This document shows, piece after piece, positions 1 through 12,104 of a stretch of DNA of 64,000 nt (the stretch's first letter is position 1; each line of letters begins with the position of its first letter). Source of the DNA: Membranipora membranacea (lineage: Eukaryota > Bryozoa > Gymnolaemata > Cheilostomatida > Membraniporidae); contig OU612074.1 in NCBI GenBank assembly GCA_914767715.1, positions 21,996,062-22,060,061 of the forward strand. Direction: 5' to 3'. The translations under genes and the position numbers were made by a program. A model generated the notes under the pieces. That model was not told the origin of the DNA. It did no database searches and saw only the letters and a list, made by a program, of their open reading frames with translations.

Positions 1-186
1 CTGTTTTGTCTCGATTCACTAGGTCGCAGGGCAGTGCTACTTAAGACCTCTTTCCGTGTCGAGGAGAAGGTGGAGAAATGTGAATTTGACGGCAAAGTAT
101 TCTGTGGTGACGAGCCTGAAAAATGGCTAGAGAGAGCAGAAACAGCAAAAACTAAAATTGATGCCGCCTATAAACTAAAAGCCTAA
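1..186 (+). CDS. 3'-terminal exon of an unidentified gene entering from the left
   Basis: Frame 1 is open from base 1 to a TAA at 184-186. A pyrimidine-rich tract ending in AG at 21-22 looks like a splice acceptor, so the exon probably starts at about 23. It encodes about 54 residues, rich in Lys and Glu, with two close Cys (KCEFDGKVFCGDE) and an amphipathic Lys/Ala-rich end (AETAKTKIDAAYKLKA). No family is recognised. The acidic/basic composition fits a cytoplasmic protein tail. The strand and the terminal stop are the firmest parts of the call; the upstream exons lie outside the window. Confidence 0.5.
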   Translation: MFCLDSLGRRAVLLKTSFRVEEKVEKCEFDGKVFCGDEPEKWLERAETAKTKIDAAYKLKA

Positions 187-1510
187 TTTATTAATTCCAT
201 TTCTGAATCTGATTCTATCGGAGAAAATACATACCACCATGAGATGAACTTAAAATCAGTTTATATCCATAATGTTTTCTTTGGAGCATTTTGTTTCCAT
301 AATTACCATTGGAGCACCGGCAGGTCATTTTTAATGTACAAATTTCAATATCGTGATCTCTTTGATTTAGGTAATTTGGCAATCATAAATCTTTTTGACA
401 TCAGTTAAATACTCTAACAAATTTAGGTTAGGATGACTCAACTACAGTGGACATACATATGAGGTCTGAGCTGCATGAAATGTTTGGTTCTATAGATGCA
501 CCAGTACCTTCTGTTGCGTAGAAATGGAGGGAGATAGAAACCTAAAATGCACTTTGGATTCTGATAAATTTTCGCATATTGCTTTTATACCCAACTCAGT
601 GTTGTCATCATTGAGAAAAAGAATCAGATTGGCTAGTTGAAAGCAATACCAAAGCGCCTAAAGAATTATTTGGTGTTATATGTGTAGGTTCTGGTTTGCC
701 TCAGAACAAAACCGCCACACTTTTACTAGGTACAAAGTTTGCAACTACCCTGCTACTGACCTTTTAAGGCAATGTCACTTAAACTGAATTGTTTATTATT
801 TCAACTTATCATTAATATTCAACAGCTCAAAGTTTAATTGAGAGTTTGTTAACATAATCAACATCCACATTAAAAACAAATTAACTTCTGTTTGCACTAC
901 TGACGATGTGCTGGTAAAGCTGGCGAATATTGTTAATTCATGACTGACATCGGTACCCCTATCGTAGACGAGTCTCCTGGCTAGTTATCAGCTTCGTTTG
1001 TGTTTTAGTTTTGACAATGCACTCGATGTGTGTGTGTGTGTTTGTCTGAAGGTTAAGGCTGGTCCGCATCGTCCCAGATGAAATACGGATATCAATCCAG
1101 TATCTGGAAAGTTACAACCTTGCCAGATACTGTACCAGACCAATTTCTATTGCTGGGATTTTGTAATTTTCATGTTCATATTGACTGGGATGGCTGTCTG
1201 GAACAATATGGACCAGCCTTTAACATTGCTATGTGATTCAAATACGCAGGCTCAAATACCTGAAGTACAGCTTGTCTATATTAACAAATATCATATCCAA
1301 AATAGCATTATGACTATAAACAAAATTCAGCATTGTTTTGCAGCAAACGATTTTTACCTATAATCCATGATATAAATGCGGATAAGTTTGGACCACCCAA
1401 ATAGTCTCAAGGAAATTATTGATTACAAATAAGTACGTAAAGGACATGAACAAAAGTACTGCTCGGGTAAACAACTTTTTTTTGACAGACAGGAAATGGA
1501 ATGCCAACTC
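187..1510. other. Intergenic, no gene recognised
   Basis: AT-rich sequence with short chance reading frames and a (TG)n run near 1026-1041. No exon with coding character or known family was found on either strand. Confidence 0.5.
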
Positions 1511-2437
1511 TACTCTGTTAAGAGTACATCTACTCTGATAAGAGTACATCTACTCTGATAAGAGTACATCTACTCTGATAAGAGTACATCTACTCTGATA
1601 AGAGTACATCTACTCTGATAAGAGTACATCTACTCTGATAAGAGTACATCTACTCTGATAAGAGTACATCTACTCTGATAAGAGTACATCTACTCTGATA
1701 AGAGTACATCTACTCTGATAAGAGTACATCTACTCTGATAAGAGTACATCTACTCTGATAAGAGTACATCTACTCTGATAAGAGTACATCTACTCTGTTA
1801 AGAGTACATCTACTCTGATAAGAGTACATCTACTCTGATAAGAGTACATCTACTCTGTTAAGAGTACATCTACTCTGATAAGAGTACATCTACTCTGATA
1901 AGAGTACATCTACTCTGATAAGAGTACATCTACTCTGATAAGAGTACATCTACTCTGATAAGAGTACATCTACTCTGATAAGAGTACATCTACTCTGATA
2001 AGAGTACATCTACTCTGTTAAGAGTACATCTACTCTGATAAGAGTACATCTACTCTGATAAGAGTACATCTACTCTGATAAGAGTACATCTACTCTGATA
2101 AGAGTACATCTACTCTGATAAGAGTACATCTACTCTGATAAGAGTACATCTACTCTGATAAGAGTACATCTACTCTGATAAGAGTACATCTACTCTGATA
2201 AGAGTACATCTACTCTGATAAGAGTACATCTACTCTGTTAAGAGTACATCTACTCTGATAAGAGTACATCTACTCTGATAAGAGTACATCTACTCTGTTA
2301 AGAGTACATCTACTCTGATAAGAGTACATCTACTCTGATAAGAGTACATCTACTCTGATAAGAGTACATCTACTCTGATAAGAGTACATCTACTCTGATA
2401 AGAGTACATCTACTCTGATAAGAGTACATCTACTCTG
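1511..2437. repeat. 20-bp satellite, about 46 copies, hairpin-forming
   Basis: About 46 perfect or near-perfect head-to-tail copies of AGAGTACATCTACTCTGATA. Each unit holds the inverted pair AGAGTA / TACTCT around a 4-base loop (CATC), and the junction between units (TACTCT-GATA-AGAGTA) is a second inverted pair. The only visible variation is GTTA for GATA, in units ending at 1520, 1800, 1860, 2020, 2240 and 2300. It has no coding role. The homogeneity implies recent amplification or ongoing homogenisation. Confidence 0.97.
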
Positions 2438-3606
2438 CACACTTCTGCTCTTTTTCAAAAAACATGGTCTCCTACTCTTTTTTTACATTTGACCTAATGC
2501 TTTTTATTTGTGATCCTGATCTCCGTTAAATACTTATACCTATTCATATTCATGCTTTATAGCTATTATTACAATCAACTATCACTACCTTATAAATTTT
2601 TGTTCATTGGTTTATGGTTTCAAAGCCAAAGCCAAAGCAATTTAGTCCTCTGGTTCTTTTAGAGTTGTTAGCAGATCATTGACATAGAATCACTGTAAAA
2701 TTCAACATGGTTAATGCATTTCATATATCACAACATAAAATTGTTTCTTTATAATCATACAACTAGGCCACACCCAGAGGAATTCCCCAACTTTGATGAA
2801 TATGAGGCAAAATCTGAGCTTTTAGCTAATTATCTGAAACCCCCTGAGTTGCCTGAGTTGAACCCAAAAACCTGAGTAACTCGGGCTAAATCTGAGTGGT
2901 TGAGAGCCCTGCCGTATGTTGTTTTCCTTTGCAAAAATTTTTAGTTGCAAATCATTATCAAACTGCTAGCGCCAAGTTTCTTGTTCTATCTCAATTTCTA
3001 AACTCAAAATCTGAACGAAATTGATTTAGTTATAAAAAGAAGACTGGTGTTGACTGCAAGGCAATGACGGGGTTGTGTTTTTCGGAGTAATCTCCCTTGA
3101 TTATTTACAGATGAGACCATACTTTTTCAAAGTTTTATATAAGCCATAAAGGAAGCAGATGAGACCTTTTGCTGTAAAAACTCCTCGGTTTCTGCTAACT
3201 ACAATTGATATTTTTATTCGGTAATCCAAAAATCTGACCTATATGCTGAAATAAAAAAGTATCGGAAAATCTTAATTTTTAATACAATTAAAATTAAATA
3301 ATAATACATTAAATTATACAAACCTGATCAATCACAATGAAATTCAGTGTCAGGAAGGAAGGTGTCATGTAATATACAGCTAAATTTGTTTTGCAAAAAG
3401 ATTCCATATATATATTAAGTTATTGTATTAAATATAGAATTGTTTTGTATTACAATAACATAAAATATATATATGTCATTCTGAATTTTTTTTCTGCAAT
3501 CAATATTTTCAGGTTGGCTTTATATAACATTCAAAATTCGAAGCTGGATGTAGTTTGTTAGATAAAAGTTGAGAAGTTTCTTCATCCTTCTTGTTTCAAC
3601 GGCAGG
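2438..3606. other. Intergenic, no gene recognised; start of a dispersed LINE-related repeat
   Basis: Nothing gene-like is seen. Bases about 3558-3656 are similar to about 12110-12235 (shared blocks such as GAAGATCTGAATTTT versus GTTAAGATCTGAATTTT), so this end belongs to a dispersed repeat family that runs into the next feature. Confidence 0.5.
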
Positions 3607-3915
3607 TTGTATAATGTTGGAAGTGAAGATCTGAATTTTGTTTTTATGCTTCTTATTTTTAGCTATAGATCAAACCTTGAACGCATTCAGCAATTATGTA
3701 CCAAGATAATTTTGCCGTTTAAAGAGAGTTACCCACAGTGCCTTATCATCCTGTTATTTCTTTTAGTGAGGATCAGGACAGACAACATTCTTTTCAAAAG
3801 TTTTAGTAACCGAAATCATGTATTATCCTCTTTGATACCTGAGAGACAATCTACCAAGCCCAGACAGACAGGGAGACGCCCTGATACATTTCTCACACCT
3901 GCCAAAACAATTTAA
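3607..3915 (+). mobile_element. Decayed 3' end of a non-LTR retrotransposon reverse-transcriptase ORF
   Basis: From about 3660 the + strand encodes residues like the C-terminal tail of CR1/Jockey-type LINE polymerases: an ERIQ...IILP block, then a region like the family's 'RR..L...F' helix and a 'H.L..L.P.R' block (here NHVLSSLIPERQ). The frame is open for about 100 codons, but no catalytic core lies upstream, so this is a 5'-truncated remnant. A diverged copy of the flanking sequence occurs at about 12110-12325. Family assignment is from motif memory only. Confidence 0.55.
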
Positions 3916-5941
3916 CGACAAAATTCTCTTCCAACTTTGCAGATAAAAAGTTTCTGCGAATCATCTGTATTATTTAATGAAAGGACTGCTTGACATGATC
4001 TTATCAAGGAGTATAAGAGGCTGAACTGAGCATTATGATAGACGACAGCCGTTATGTAAAATATTGACAATATGATAATCAAGTGGAAACCTTTCGCTTA
4101 ATAGCTCGGAACCAGCACTATTCTAATCATAAGATATTACAAATAAATATTCTGCTTTTTCACTGCATTCAATCACTTAGTTTGGCACTGCTGGTTTTGA
4201 AAAAAACTGCATATAAGTGCGCTATTACTCCCTGATTATACCTTCATAACAACTTATTTATCAGTTCTGAACGGACACCTTGACCAGTCGCAGTCAAAGG
4301 CTCATAAGACGTGTCTTGAGACGCTGTAAGTCAGTTTGAGAGGCGTGAAAACAGTTGAGAGACACTTCACGACTGACCAAGATAATTTCAGACAAAAAAT
4401 CGATGTATGAGTAAACCATCAACAGGCCTTATCTCAAAGGCATTAGAATTAGGCTAACCATGGAGGAATAGAAGTTACTCTTTGGGATAACCAGGGAGGG
4501 TGGGATATACCCACCCTCCCTGGGCTAACCAAGAGTCATAAAGTGTTTGTTATCGAGTTGTCTCCTCTTGTCCCGAGAGAGGACAACTATTCCCAACCCA
4601 CAACAAATGACATCATGTTGATAAGCTAAAATACAAAATGAAAGATGAGCTTTTATTGGACAAAAAGCTATTGGCCAATCAAAACACAGTAGTAGAACAA
4701 GATCATAACCTGGAAACCAATAATGACCCCAATTCCTTCTTGGGGGAGGGGGTTGATTCACCTGATCCTTAATGATCATCATTGACACCAGCTCGCACTA
4801 TTTTGCAATAGTTGCAATAATTCCAATTCTGAGTGAGAAATTCTTACAAGATCTTGCTGATTTTCACGTCCCATTGCTGGTTCTGGGTGATGATTCATTA
4901 GTACAAACCAATGCAAGCTCACATGATTACTTAGGAATGATGAAACTAGTGAGACAGATGCTGATTCCAAGCTAGAGCTGCAGAGAAAAGGTGAAATTAT
5001 GTACGTGTCTTAATAATTAATTAACTTAACGAGTGTGACTGTCTTTTTTTAGCCATCATCATCAGACCAAAGAGTAAATAAAGGGAGGGTTTGAGGATCA
5101 ACTCCTTTAATCATTCACCCAAATGAAGCGACAGCAAGACAGTGGTGGCCGCATGTTAAATGATACCAGAGGCATGGAATTGTTGGTTTTGCAGTGAGAC
5201 TTTATCATCAAGGTATGTGCTTGCAACGATTTATATGGACTAGCTAAAAAACCGTAATTCATTGCAAGGAGGTTTGCCTCATAGGAAGGTCCATCCACCG
5301 AGGGTTTTTTTCATGGCAAAAACAGTGTAGCTCATCACTTGATAGCCTGTATTCTGTGTTGAGACCTAAATAAAGAACCACATACCTTGGGACTTGCGAG
5401 CCTCCTATTTTTGACCCTTGTCAATTATCACCCCAGGGGGTTAAGAGAGTTTTTACCACCACCTGCATGACCTTTTTTCCTTTTTGGACAAGTTGTGTAG
5501 ATCTGAATGTGTAATGTCATACCGGATCTTACAACACCTAATTTAAACTGCCACATTATTCAATTCTTTTCCACTCCCTTGAGTCTATATGGCGTTTTAG
5601 TGCCTGTACAGAACAATAGTATTGTGGCGCTTCCTATAGTTAGGCTTACCTGATTACTGAACACAATACTCTGGGTATTTTTATACAACTATGTATGAGT
5701 TCAAGTCATTGCGGTGGTCAACCGTAGACCCGAGCACAAGATATATCTTTGTTACACAAAGTCCATAAGCCAATATGCTTTGGTACCACTCTCAGTGTCT
5801 CTGTCTCTTATACCCTAAATGACACTGAGAGAAACCAAATTTAGACAGTTTAATTTTTTTATATTTCAGAAGCTCGATGATGGTGTAGGGAGGGAATAAC
5901 CTTATAATTAGCTAAGTTATAATATTGTGTCACAAAGCAAT
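3916..5941. other. Intergenic / upstream region of the W-rich gene
   Basis: No exon recognised. A short inverted repeat built of TACCCACCCTCCCTGG / CCAGGGAGGGTGGG lies at about 4490-4525. The promoter of the gene starting at 5942 should lie at the right end, but no clear TATA box or initiator was identified. Confidence 0.4.
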
Positions 5942-8900
5942 ATGTATATCACAACTGCTACAGGCTTGTTACAAGCTCTTCTCACCGTCAGTTTAACCTC
6001 TGTCCACTGTCAAGGTCTGTACGATGAACATTGTCACATAAATCCATCCATCTATACCCTAATGAGACTCAATTGTTTTTTTTACTTTCCAAAACATGGC
6101 ATGTCCAAAATAATCCAATCATGCAACTCTATGCTGGCACTCAAAGGAAAGCCAAATCTGAATGGTATCATGAACCTGACCTCACCTTGGTAATCGCATA
6201 AAATGTTACACATAAAGTTGCCCTGTAAAGATTCAATAACTAGATATTACAGACAATATATCATACAGCCAAGTAGAGATAGGCCTAGGTAGTTTGTTTG
6301 TGGAACAATTTCTTGAGACAGTCTTTGATCAGGACTGTTTTTGTATTGACTGATGTATCATTGGAATTCCTTATAGCCTCTTTTGAACACTCTGGTTTTA
6401 AATTGAGGAAACCTTTTGGCTGTATCAAGTTGATAATGTAAAAAAACTTAGTTTTAGTATAGGCCTATGTCATTTTTGTTCTACGGCATTAGCTAGTTCC
6501 CTCAAGTGCAATATACCAGATTATCTTTCATTGACAGAAGTTATTCATGCCAATGAGAATCTACTGATTGGCCAGTGCTGCTTTACATGTAAAATAGAAG
6601 AGCGATTCATCGTGCCGCTCATCCTGATTAATATTGAGACTATGATAAATAAATTGATATTGAGGCAAAAAAACGTGATTTATAGATTGATGGATCATTT
6701 TTTGCTCTTGATGCGGCTTGTTTTGAATTTTACGTACATGTGCAGGAAAATTTAGCAGCTCAGTCCATGTTATTCTTTGGAAATATATAATTTTCACAGG
6801 TCAATCAATTGTTAAATTGCTGGTCAATGAGTAGCCTAGCCTGTCTTGACAAGCTTTTTCTGGTATCTTGTCATGACAGTCAATGAAATGAAAACAGTTG
6901 GGGAAAAGCTGTCAGGGAACCTGCTTGCTTGACTTCTCTCACCTTAGGAACAAGATAAAATAGAGAACTGTGTGACAAATTTAAATAAAATCTTAGCAAC
7001 CATTGCGTTCCTCTCTAGTCTTTCAATGTGGCACCCTACACAAAACACAAGAGGCAGTTAATTAAACTGGAACCGGGCCGTGTACTGTGAGAAGGAAGTT
7101 GAGAGTCTTCCTAGTAGCCCTAGTTACTACAGCATACCTACGCGTTCGTTCAGCGGTAATGATCTCTATTTGATAGTTTTATTAGGAGATGGAGGCCGCA
7201 TTAGAAAGAGGGAAGCTGAGCTGGCTGCCAATGATGTAGATGAGTTAGCATACCGTCGCAGTGTGAGTACAGCTTCATTACTTCATTCAGACACGACAAA
7301 TATTATTATTCAACAATGCTGCATTAGTTCTACCATGATCCTTTTCAAAATCGAATGAAGCAAGAAAATTAGCTACATGAAACTGCAATACCTTACCATC
7401 GCAACACTGTATTTATGTAGATAACTGACATAGATTTGAAGTGATATATTCTTAACCTGCCACAACCCCCTCTTCCATACCCGCCACAACCCCCGTCCTC
7501 CATACCCGCAGCTCAAATATCGAACCCCCTGTTTTGTTGTATCACTAATCATTGGAGTCATGCATAATTACAAATTTCTCATTTTTTTTAGATTCTCAAA
7601 AACGTAGTTAGTAACGGCGAACTTGGCAGATATAAACGCCAAACGTGAGTAACACATATCATCTTTCTTTACTGTCACACACACACACACATTGCAGATT
7701 TGAACTGAGAATTTTTTTTTCCCCAATTTAAGCTTAATTTCGATGTTACCAATTTATTGAACTATGTATAAATACTAGAGCAGGGGTGCCCAAGCTTTTC
7801 ATTGAGGGGGCCGCATCCACAAGTTGCAATGTCCCTGAGGGCCTGCAACCTCGCCATAAATCAAACATTCATATATGGGTGTGCAGTATTTTCATCTCTG
7901 CAGTGGGGAATCTTTTTATTGGAGCTCACTCAAATGCAATGGTTGGGGAATTCCAAATTACTGTGACTAGATGTAGAGCGTTCCTTATTATTGTACAAAT
8001 GAGGAATGTAAAAATATAGCGGTGGAAATTGTTTTCGCGACTATACTATTTTCTCAGACGGGTTGGGGGCCGCATAAAATTGTGTCGGGGGGGGGGGGGG
8101 GGGGGCGCATGCGGCCCCAGGGACACTTGATGGGCAGCCCTGTACTAGAGGATATATTTGTTGGTTGCGCTCCAATTTGAAAACTCGCTTCTACCCATCG
8201 ACTCTTTTAAGTCTGTGTTTTTGGGGTCTTGTTAGAACGTTTATTTGTACTGATAATTTTCATTTTTGAAATATATCTATGATAGTCATGTTAAAACAGT
8301 AAGTCACTGAGAGAGGAATCTCAGCTCAGAGTGTGCTTGCTGATGATGATGAATTACCCCTCCGGGGGGCCGTCGGACAGGGGACAAAGTCTGGGGGGCT
8401 CAGACTACCCCTTACATTATTTTACTAACCCCTAAACTTGATACGTACAAAAATTACACACATTGTTGCACAGCGATACTTGGTCAGACTGGTTTAGTAA
8501 TTGGAGTGACGGTTGGAGTTATTGGGATGAGTGGAATCAATGGAATAACTGGTATGAGTACAGCCTATGGGAGACATGGAATAGCTGGAGTTATTATGAT
8601 ACCACCACACAAAGACCAGGTGATAATATGGTAGTGTGTGAATAGTTGTTATAGAGCAATCGAGAATTCTGATATCTCCCGAATCAGTTATATTCTTGAG
8701 CGAATCAAACAAAAATAAGGATTGAGATTGAAGTCTGGTAAATTTATAATCGGAAATCAGTAGTTTATAGCAGAGTGCACTTATACCAGGTCTTTCACTC
8801 GCTCCAATCGTCTCAATAGTACTGACTGCTCTGACAACATCGTATCGCTGTGGAACAATTTTATCATTCGCGTAAAGAGGAATTCATTCATCGGCATAGG

Positions 8901-11891
8901 CAGACACATTCTACCAATGTCTACAAATATCACTTTTTGAGGACTGAGTCCTATAAGCAACATCTTGAATACAAGTCAAGGTACCATAAAAATAAAATGA
9001 TTTGTTACGTGCACAAGGAGGGAGAATCGCTGCAAAATACTATCAAAGATATGAATTAACTGATGAAGTTTTTATTTTTGAGCGCGTTATAGCGGACCCA
9101 CCAAATTTATAAAGAGTTTATATTCTCTAGTTTTATGAAAAATAATATTGAATCTTGTGGCATAAGTGTTTGGAAGTGCACATTTCTCTATTGGATTGAT
9201 TTATTGGTTCAAGTTAGAAAAATGTGTATTTTTATATTACAAGATTAATTTTCATGGTAAATTTAATTGTCACACCTTTCAAATTTAGTTGTTCAACTTT
9301 TCAAATTGGTGTAGATCGGAAAGATTGGGATAATTTGGAAGATTTTGAACGAAGAGTTTTAAAATGTATTCAAACAAATTAATCCACAGCGATTCCTCAG
9401 ACTGGTATGATGATTGGAGCAACTGGTATGACTGGGAAAGGTGGAGCGAGTGGAACACCTGGAAAGACTGGGTGACCTGGAATGACTGGTACAACTGGAA
9501 ATCTTGGCAGGACAGCTGGTCTGACTGGAACTCTTACTTGAGTTATACCACTGAGAGATATGAATCTGGTACTATATACCTAAGAGACTAAAGAGTTGTT
9601 TGAGCAAGCTAGAATTATGCAATTTTGCATCAAATAAATGATTTGGGAATAAAAACATTAAAATGGTGACACGTCAGATTTCTTTGCCTTAAATGTATTT
9701 GTGGTCAAACTGAACATAGCTGACTGTGAATGTGTAGCCCATCTACGGAGCTCACTAAAAGCTGATTGTTAGGCCTATTTTATTTTGTGTGTTGGATTCA
9801 TCCAGTCTCTACGGTTTGCCCAGTTGAAACAGGTAAAAGAGGTAATTTGGATCAGTGGCCAAATTCTGTGTTTTATGACATTAACTTTGTGGCTTGGAAG
9901 CCCCTCCCCCACCATCAATATGCAGTCGATCCCAGCCAATATATCATCAACAGATTATCTAGAATTAGCTGAATTGCCTATAATTGAAGTTACCTCCCCG
10001 CATGAATAGTAGATCTCTTGTCGAGTGTAAAAATTATACATGTGATCAAGTCTGGATATGTATGTTATTGTAATTTGTAACTTCATCATCTACTTTTCTT
10101 GTTTTGTTTCACCAGAGGGACTCTCTACAATGGGTATAGTTGGCATCGTGGCTGGCTGCTTTGCGTTATCCTGCTGTATCGGATGCTGTAAAGCATTCTG
10201 TTGTAGTAAAAAATCCAATCAGGAAAATAATGCTCAAGGTACAACTACTATCCCTGTAGGTAAGTTTTTTATTTATATTTTGCTAGTTTGATGCACCAAG
10301 TAGATATTCTCATTAGGGCTCACCAGACGTTTCCTTAGACAAGATAATCTGAAACTCTATTCCGTTAACGTGTCAGCAAAAAAGCTACAGAGATGCTTGT
10401 GTTCGGAGTAAAAAGCAATGTTGGCTTTGATTAGTAGTCCAGCCTGTATGAAGAAATGCCATCTCATCTTTTTTCTCAGAACATTTTTAGGAAACTTGTC
10501 TGTCTAATACGGATTGAAGAAAGCTAGTGGTTTTAGTCCATTCGACAAACCAGACTGAGTCACATTGTCCGAATGTAATGTATGCTGACGCCTGGGCCAT
10601 GCCAAGCAAATTGAATGACATTTTTATAACCAGTACATTATTGACTTACCCATCCTCCTTTACTTGAGCTAAATGCCCAACTGGAGCGTGGAACCAGTTT
10701 ACATTCACCTTATTGTTCTTATCCATGAAGTTCTCATTTGTTCAGGAGAGGGACAGCCTGCATCTTATTCCACCACAGTGACCACAGCTGACGGGCGGAC
10801 AATGAGGACACATCAGGTCTTCCTCGGCGGTCAGCCTCTTAATACCACCACTACATCAGGAGCTACAGCGTGGTCAGTATGCCTTGGTCTTTCCTTAGCA
10901 GCCTATTTATTTTAGGCTAAATCTCCTTTGTTACTAGTATAAGTAGATCTACTCAACAGCCATTGAGGCTCACTTAACGTTTAGATGATGTGATTGGTGT
11001 TTGCTACCATGGATCAGTGACGTCACTTCCAATAATTCTCATAATGTCCTAAAAATTAGCAGTTCACCACTGATCATCGATGTTGAGATGGGATGTTTTG
11101 CTTTCCATTTTACATGTTGTGGCATTTCTAAGGAGTTTCTCAAATTCTCAACTTCTGTCATATTTTAGGGCTCCTCCAGAGGCGGGATATCCAGCGTACC
11201 CTCCTGCACAAAATCCAACTATCACTGTGTACTCTGGGTCACCTACCGCTCCATCAGCACCAGGCCCAGCAACTTACAATGACAGTATGCCTCCACCACC
11301 TTCATACGATCAGGCTGTGGACAATTCTGAGGTATTTAACATATCAAACATTTTGAGTGTAACCTTTGAATTGAGATATCTTCTCTTTGAAAATGTCCAG
11401 TCACTTTCCAACTTGTTGCTTCATGATATGAGGTGTATCATCTCGCAATACTGTCAGGGCAGTGTTTATGTGCCCTTAGTAGTGATGTGAGTTTAAGGGA
11501 TGTGGTCCATCAATTGACTGTTTTGCGACGCCACTGAGTGCATCATCTATGATATTATTTTGGCTGGTGTCCCACTAGTACTGGTTGTCCACATCTATGT
11601 ACGTGTAGCTTATATGCTGGTGTCTAACGCCAGTCCAGAGATGCTTGCCCTAGAGGCTTATCCTCACGATCTCTTAATATATTGATTTTTCTGTTTCAGT
11701 ATGTACAGCCTCCCCCTGAGCTAACAGCCAATCAGTTACCCACTTATAATGATTATATCAGAAGTTCTCCCTTCGCTTCTCAAGAGAGAATTGACGCTAT
11801 CTCAACATCGCAAGTTAATATCAGCAACAATCAAGCAACGGAAAGGCATACTGAGGCTGGTCCTGATACGCCCCTCACACAATCTAGTTAA
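5942..11891 (+). CDS. Type I membrane protein with WxxW-repeat ectodomain and PPxY tail
   Basis: Eight coding exons, all phase-matched: 5942-6014, 7186-7262, 7592-7644, then either 8474-8619 or 9390-9568, then 10116-10259, 10746-10872, 11169-11331 and 11700-11891. Spliced length is 324 or 335 residues depending on the W exon. Order: signal peptide (MYITTATGLLQALLTVSL...), a charged propeptide-like stretch (RIRKREAELAAND), a furin-type RYKR site just before the W-rich domain (11 or 14 Trp, mostly as WxxWxxW), a single membrane span (MGIVGIVAGCFALSCC) followed by a Cys cluster, and a Pro-rich cytoplasmic tail with PPSY and LPTY motifs that should bind WW-domain proteins such as NEDD4-type ubiquitin ligases. 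The architecture resembles Shisa/WBP1-type adaptors, but the W-rich part is not one I know. The weakest splice site is the first donor (GTCTGT). Function is unknown; a surface adaptor or receptor is inferred. Confidence 0.75.
7781..8142. mobile_element. Non-autonomous hAT-type transposon (MITE) with 8-bp target duplication
   Basis: Terminal inverted repeats begin CAGGGGTGCCCA and end TGGGCAGCCCTG. The element is flanked on both sides by the same 8 bases, TACTAGAG (7773-7780 and 8143-8150), the target-site length of hAT transposons. The ends carry paired GGCCGCAT / ATGCGGCC blocks and there is an internal poly-G run. No transposase is encoded. It lies in the intron between 7644 and 8474 of the W-rich gene. 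The intact duplication suggests a fairly recent insertion. Confidence 0.85.
8474..8619 (+). CDS. Alternative W-rich exon A of the WxxW membrane protein
   Basis: Acceptor GCACAG|C, donor CCAG|GTGATA. It enters in phase 2 and leaves in phase 1. It encodes 48 full codons with 11 Trp, nearly all separated by two small polar or acidic residues (DTWSDWFSNW..., WDEWNQWNNW). It joins upstream to 7644 and downstream to 10116 in frame. Because it leaves in phase 1 and exon B needs phase 2, it cannot be joined to exon B without a frameshift. Confidence 0.75.
9390..9568 (+). CDS. Alternative W-rich exon B of the WxxW membrane protein
   Basis: Acceptor CCACAG|C, donor ATCTG|GTACTA. Same entry phase (2) and exit phase (1) as exon A, and the same start (S-D-x-S/W-D-W), so it is a tandem duplicate. 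It has 59 full codons with 14 Trp in a tighter three-residue period (for example WNTWKDWVTWNDWYNW), more Lys than exon A, and a longer Tyr/Thr end (SYTTERYES). It joins 7644 and 10116 in frame. Confidence 0.75.
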
Positions 11892-12104
11892 TGTGTTGGA
11901 ACCATGACTATTTTTTTATCATGAATGAAGCTACGACTGAAATGTGCTCATTTTATCCTGAGATCTGACGAGAGCTCAGGCTATTGTACAAATAGGTTGG
12001 ACACATTACTAGCTTCACCCTCACTATCACTATATGTGACAAGGGTTAGTCTAACATCTAGGAAAACACGTAATTATAAATTAGTCTAAATGTAGGAAAA
12101 TCTT

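Noticed and set aside
1358-1549. Short - strand frame running into the satellite
   Set aside because: It ends in repeat DNA, has no domain and no splice partner; chance frame.
7080-7358. 92-codon + strand frame taken as one ORF
   Set aside because: Only 7186-7262 of it fits as an exon; the rest lies in introns on both sides of good splice sites.
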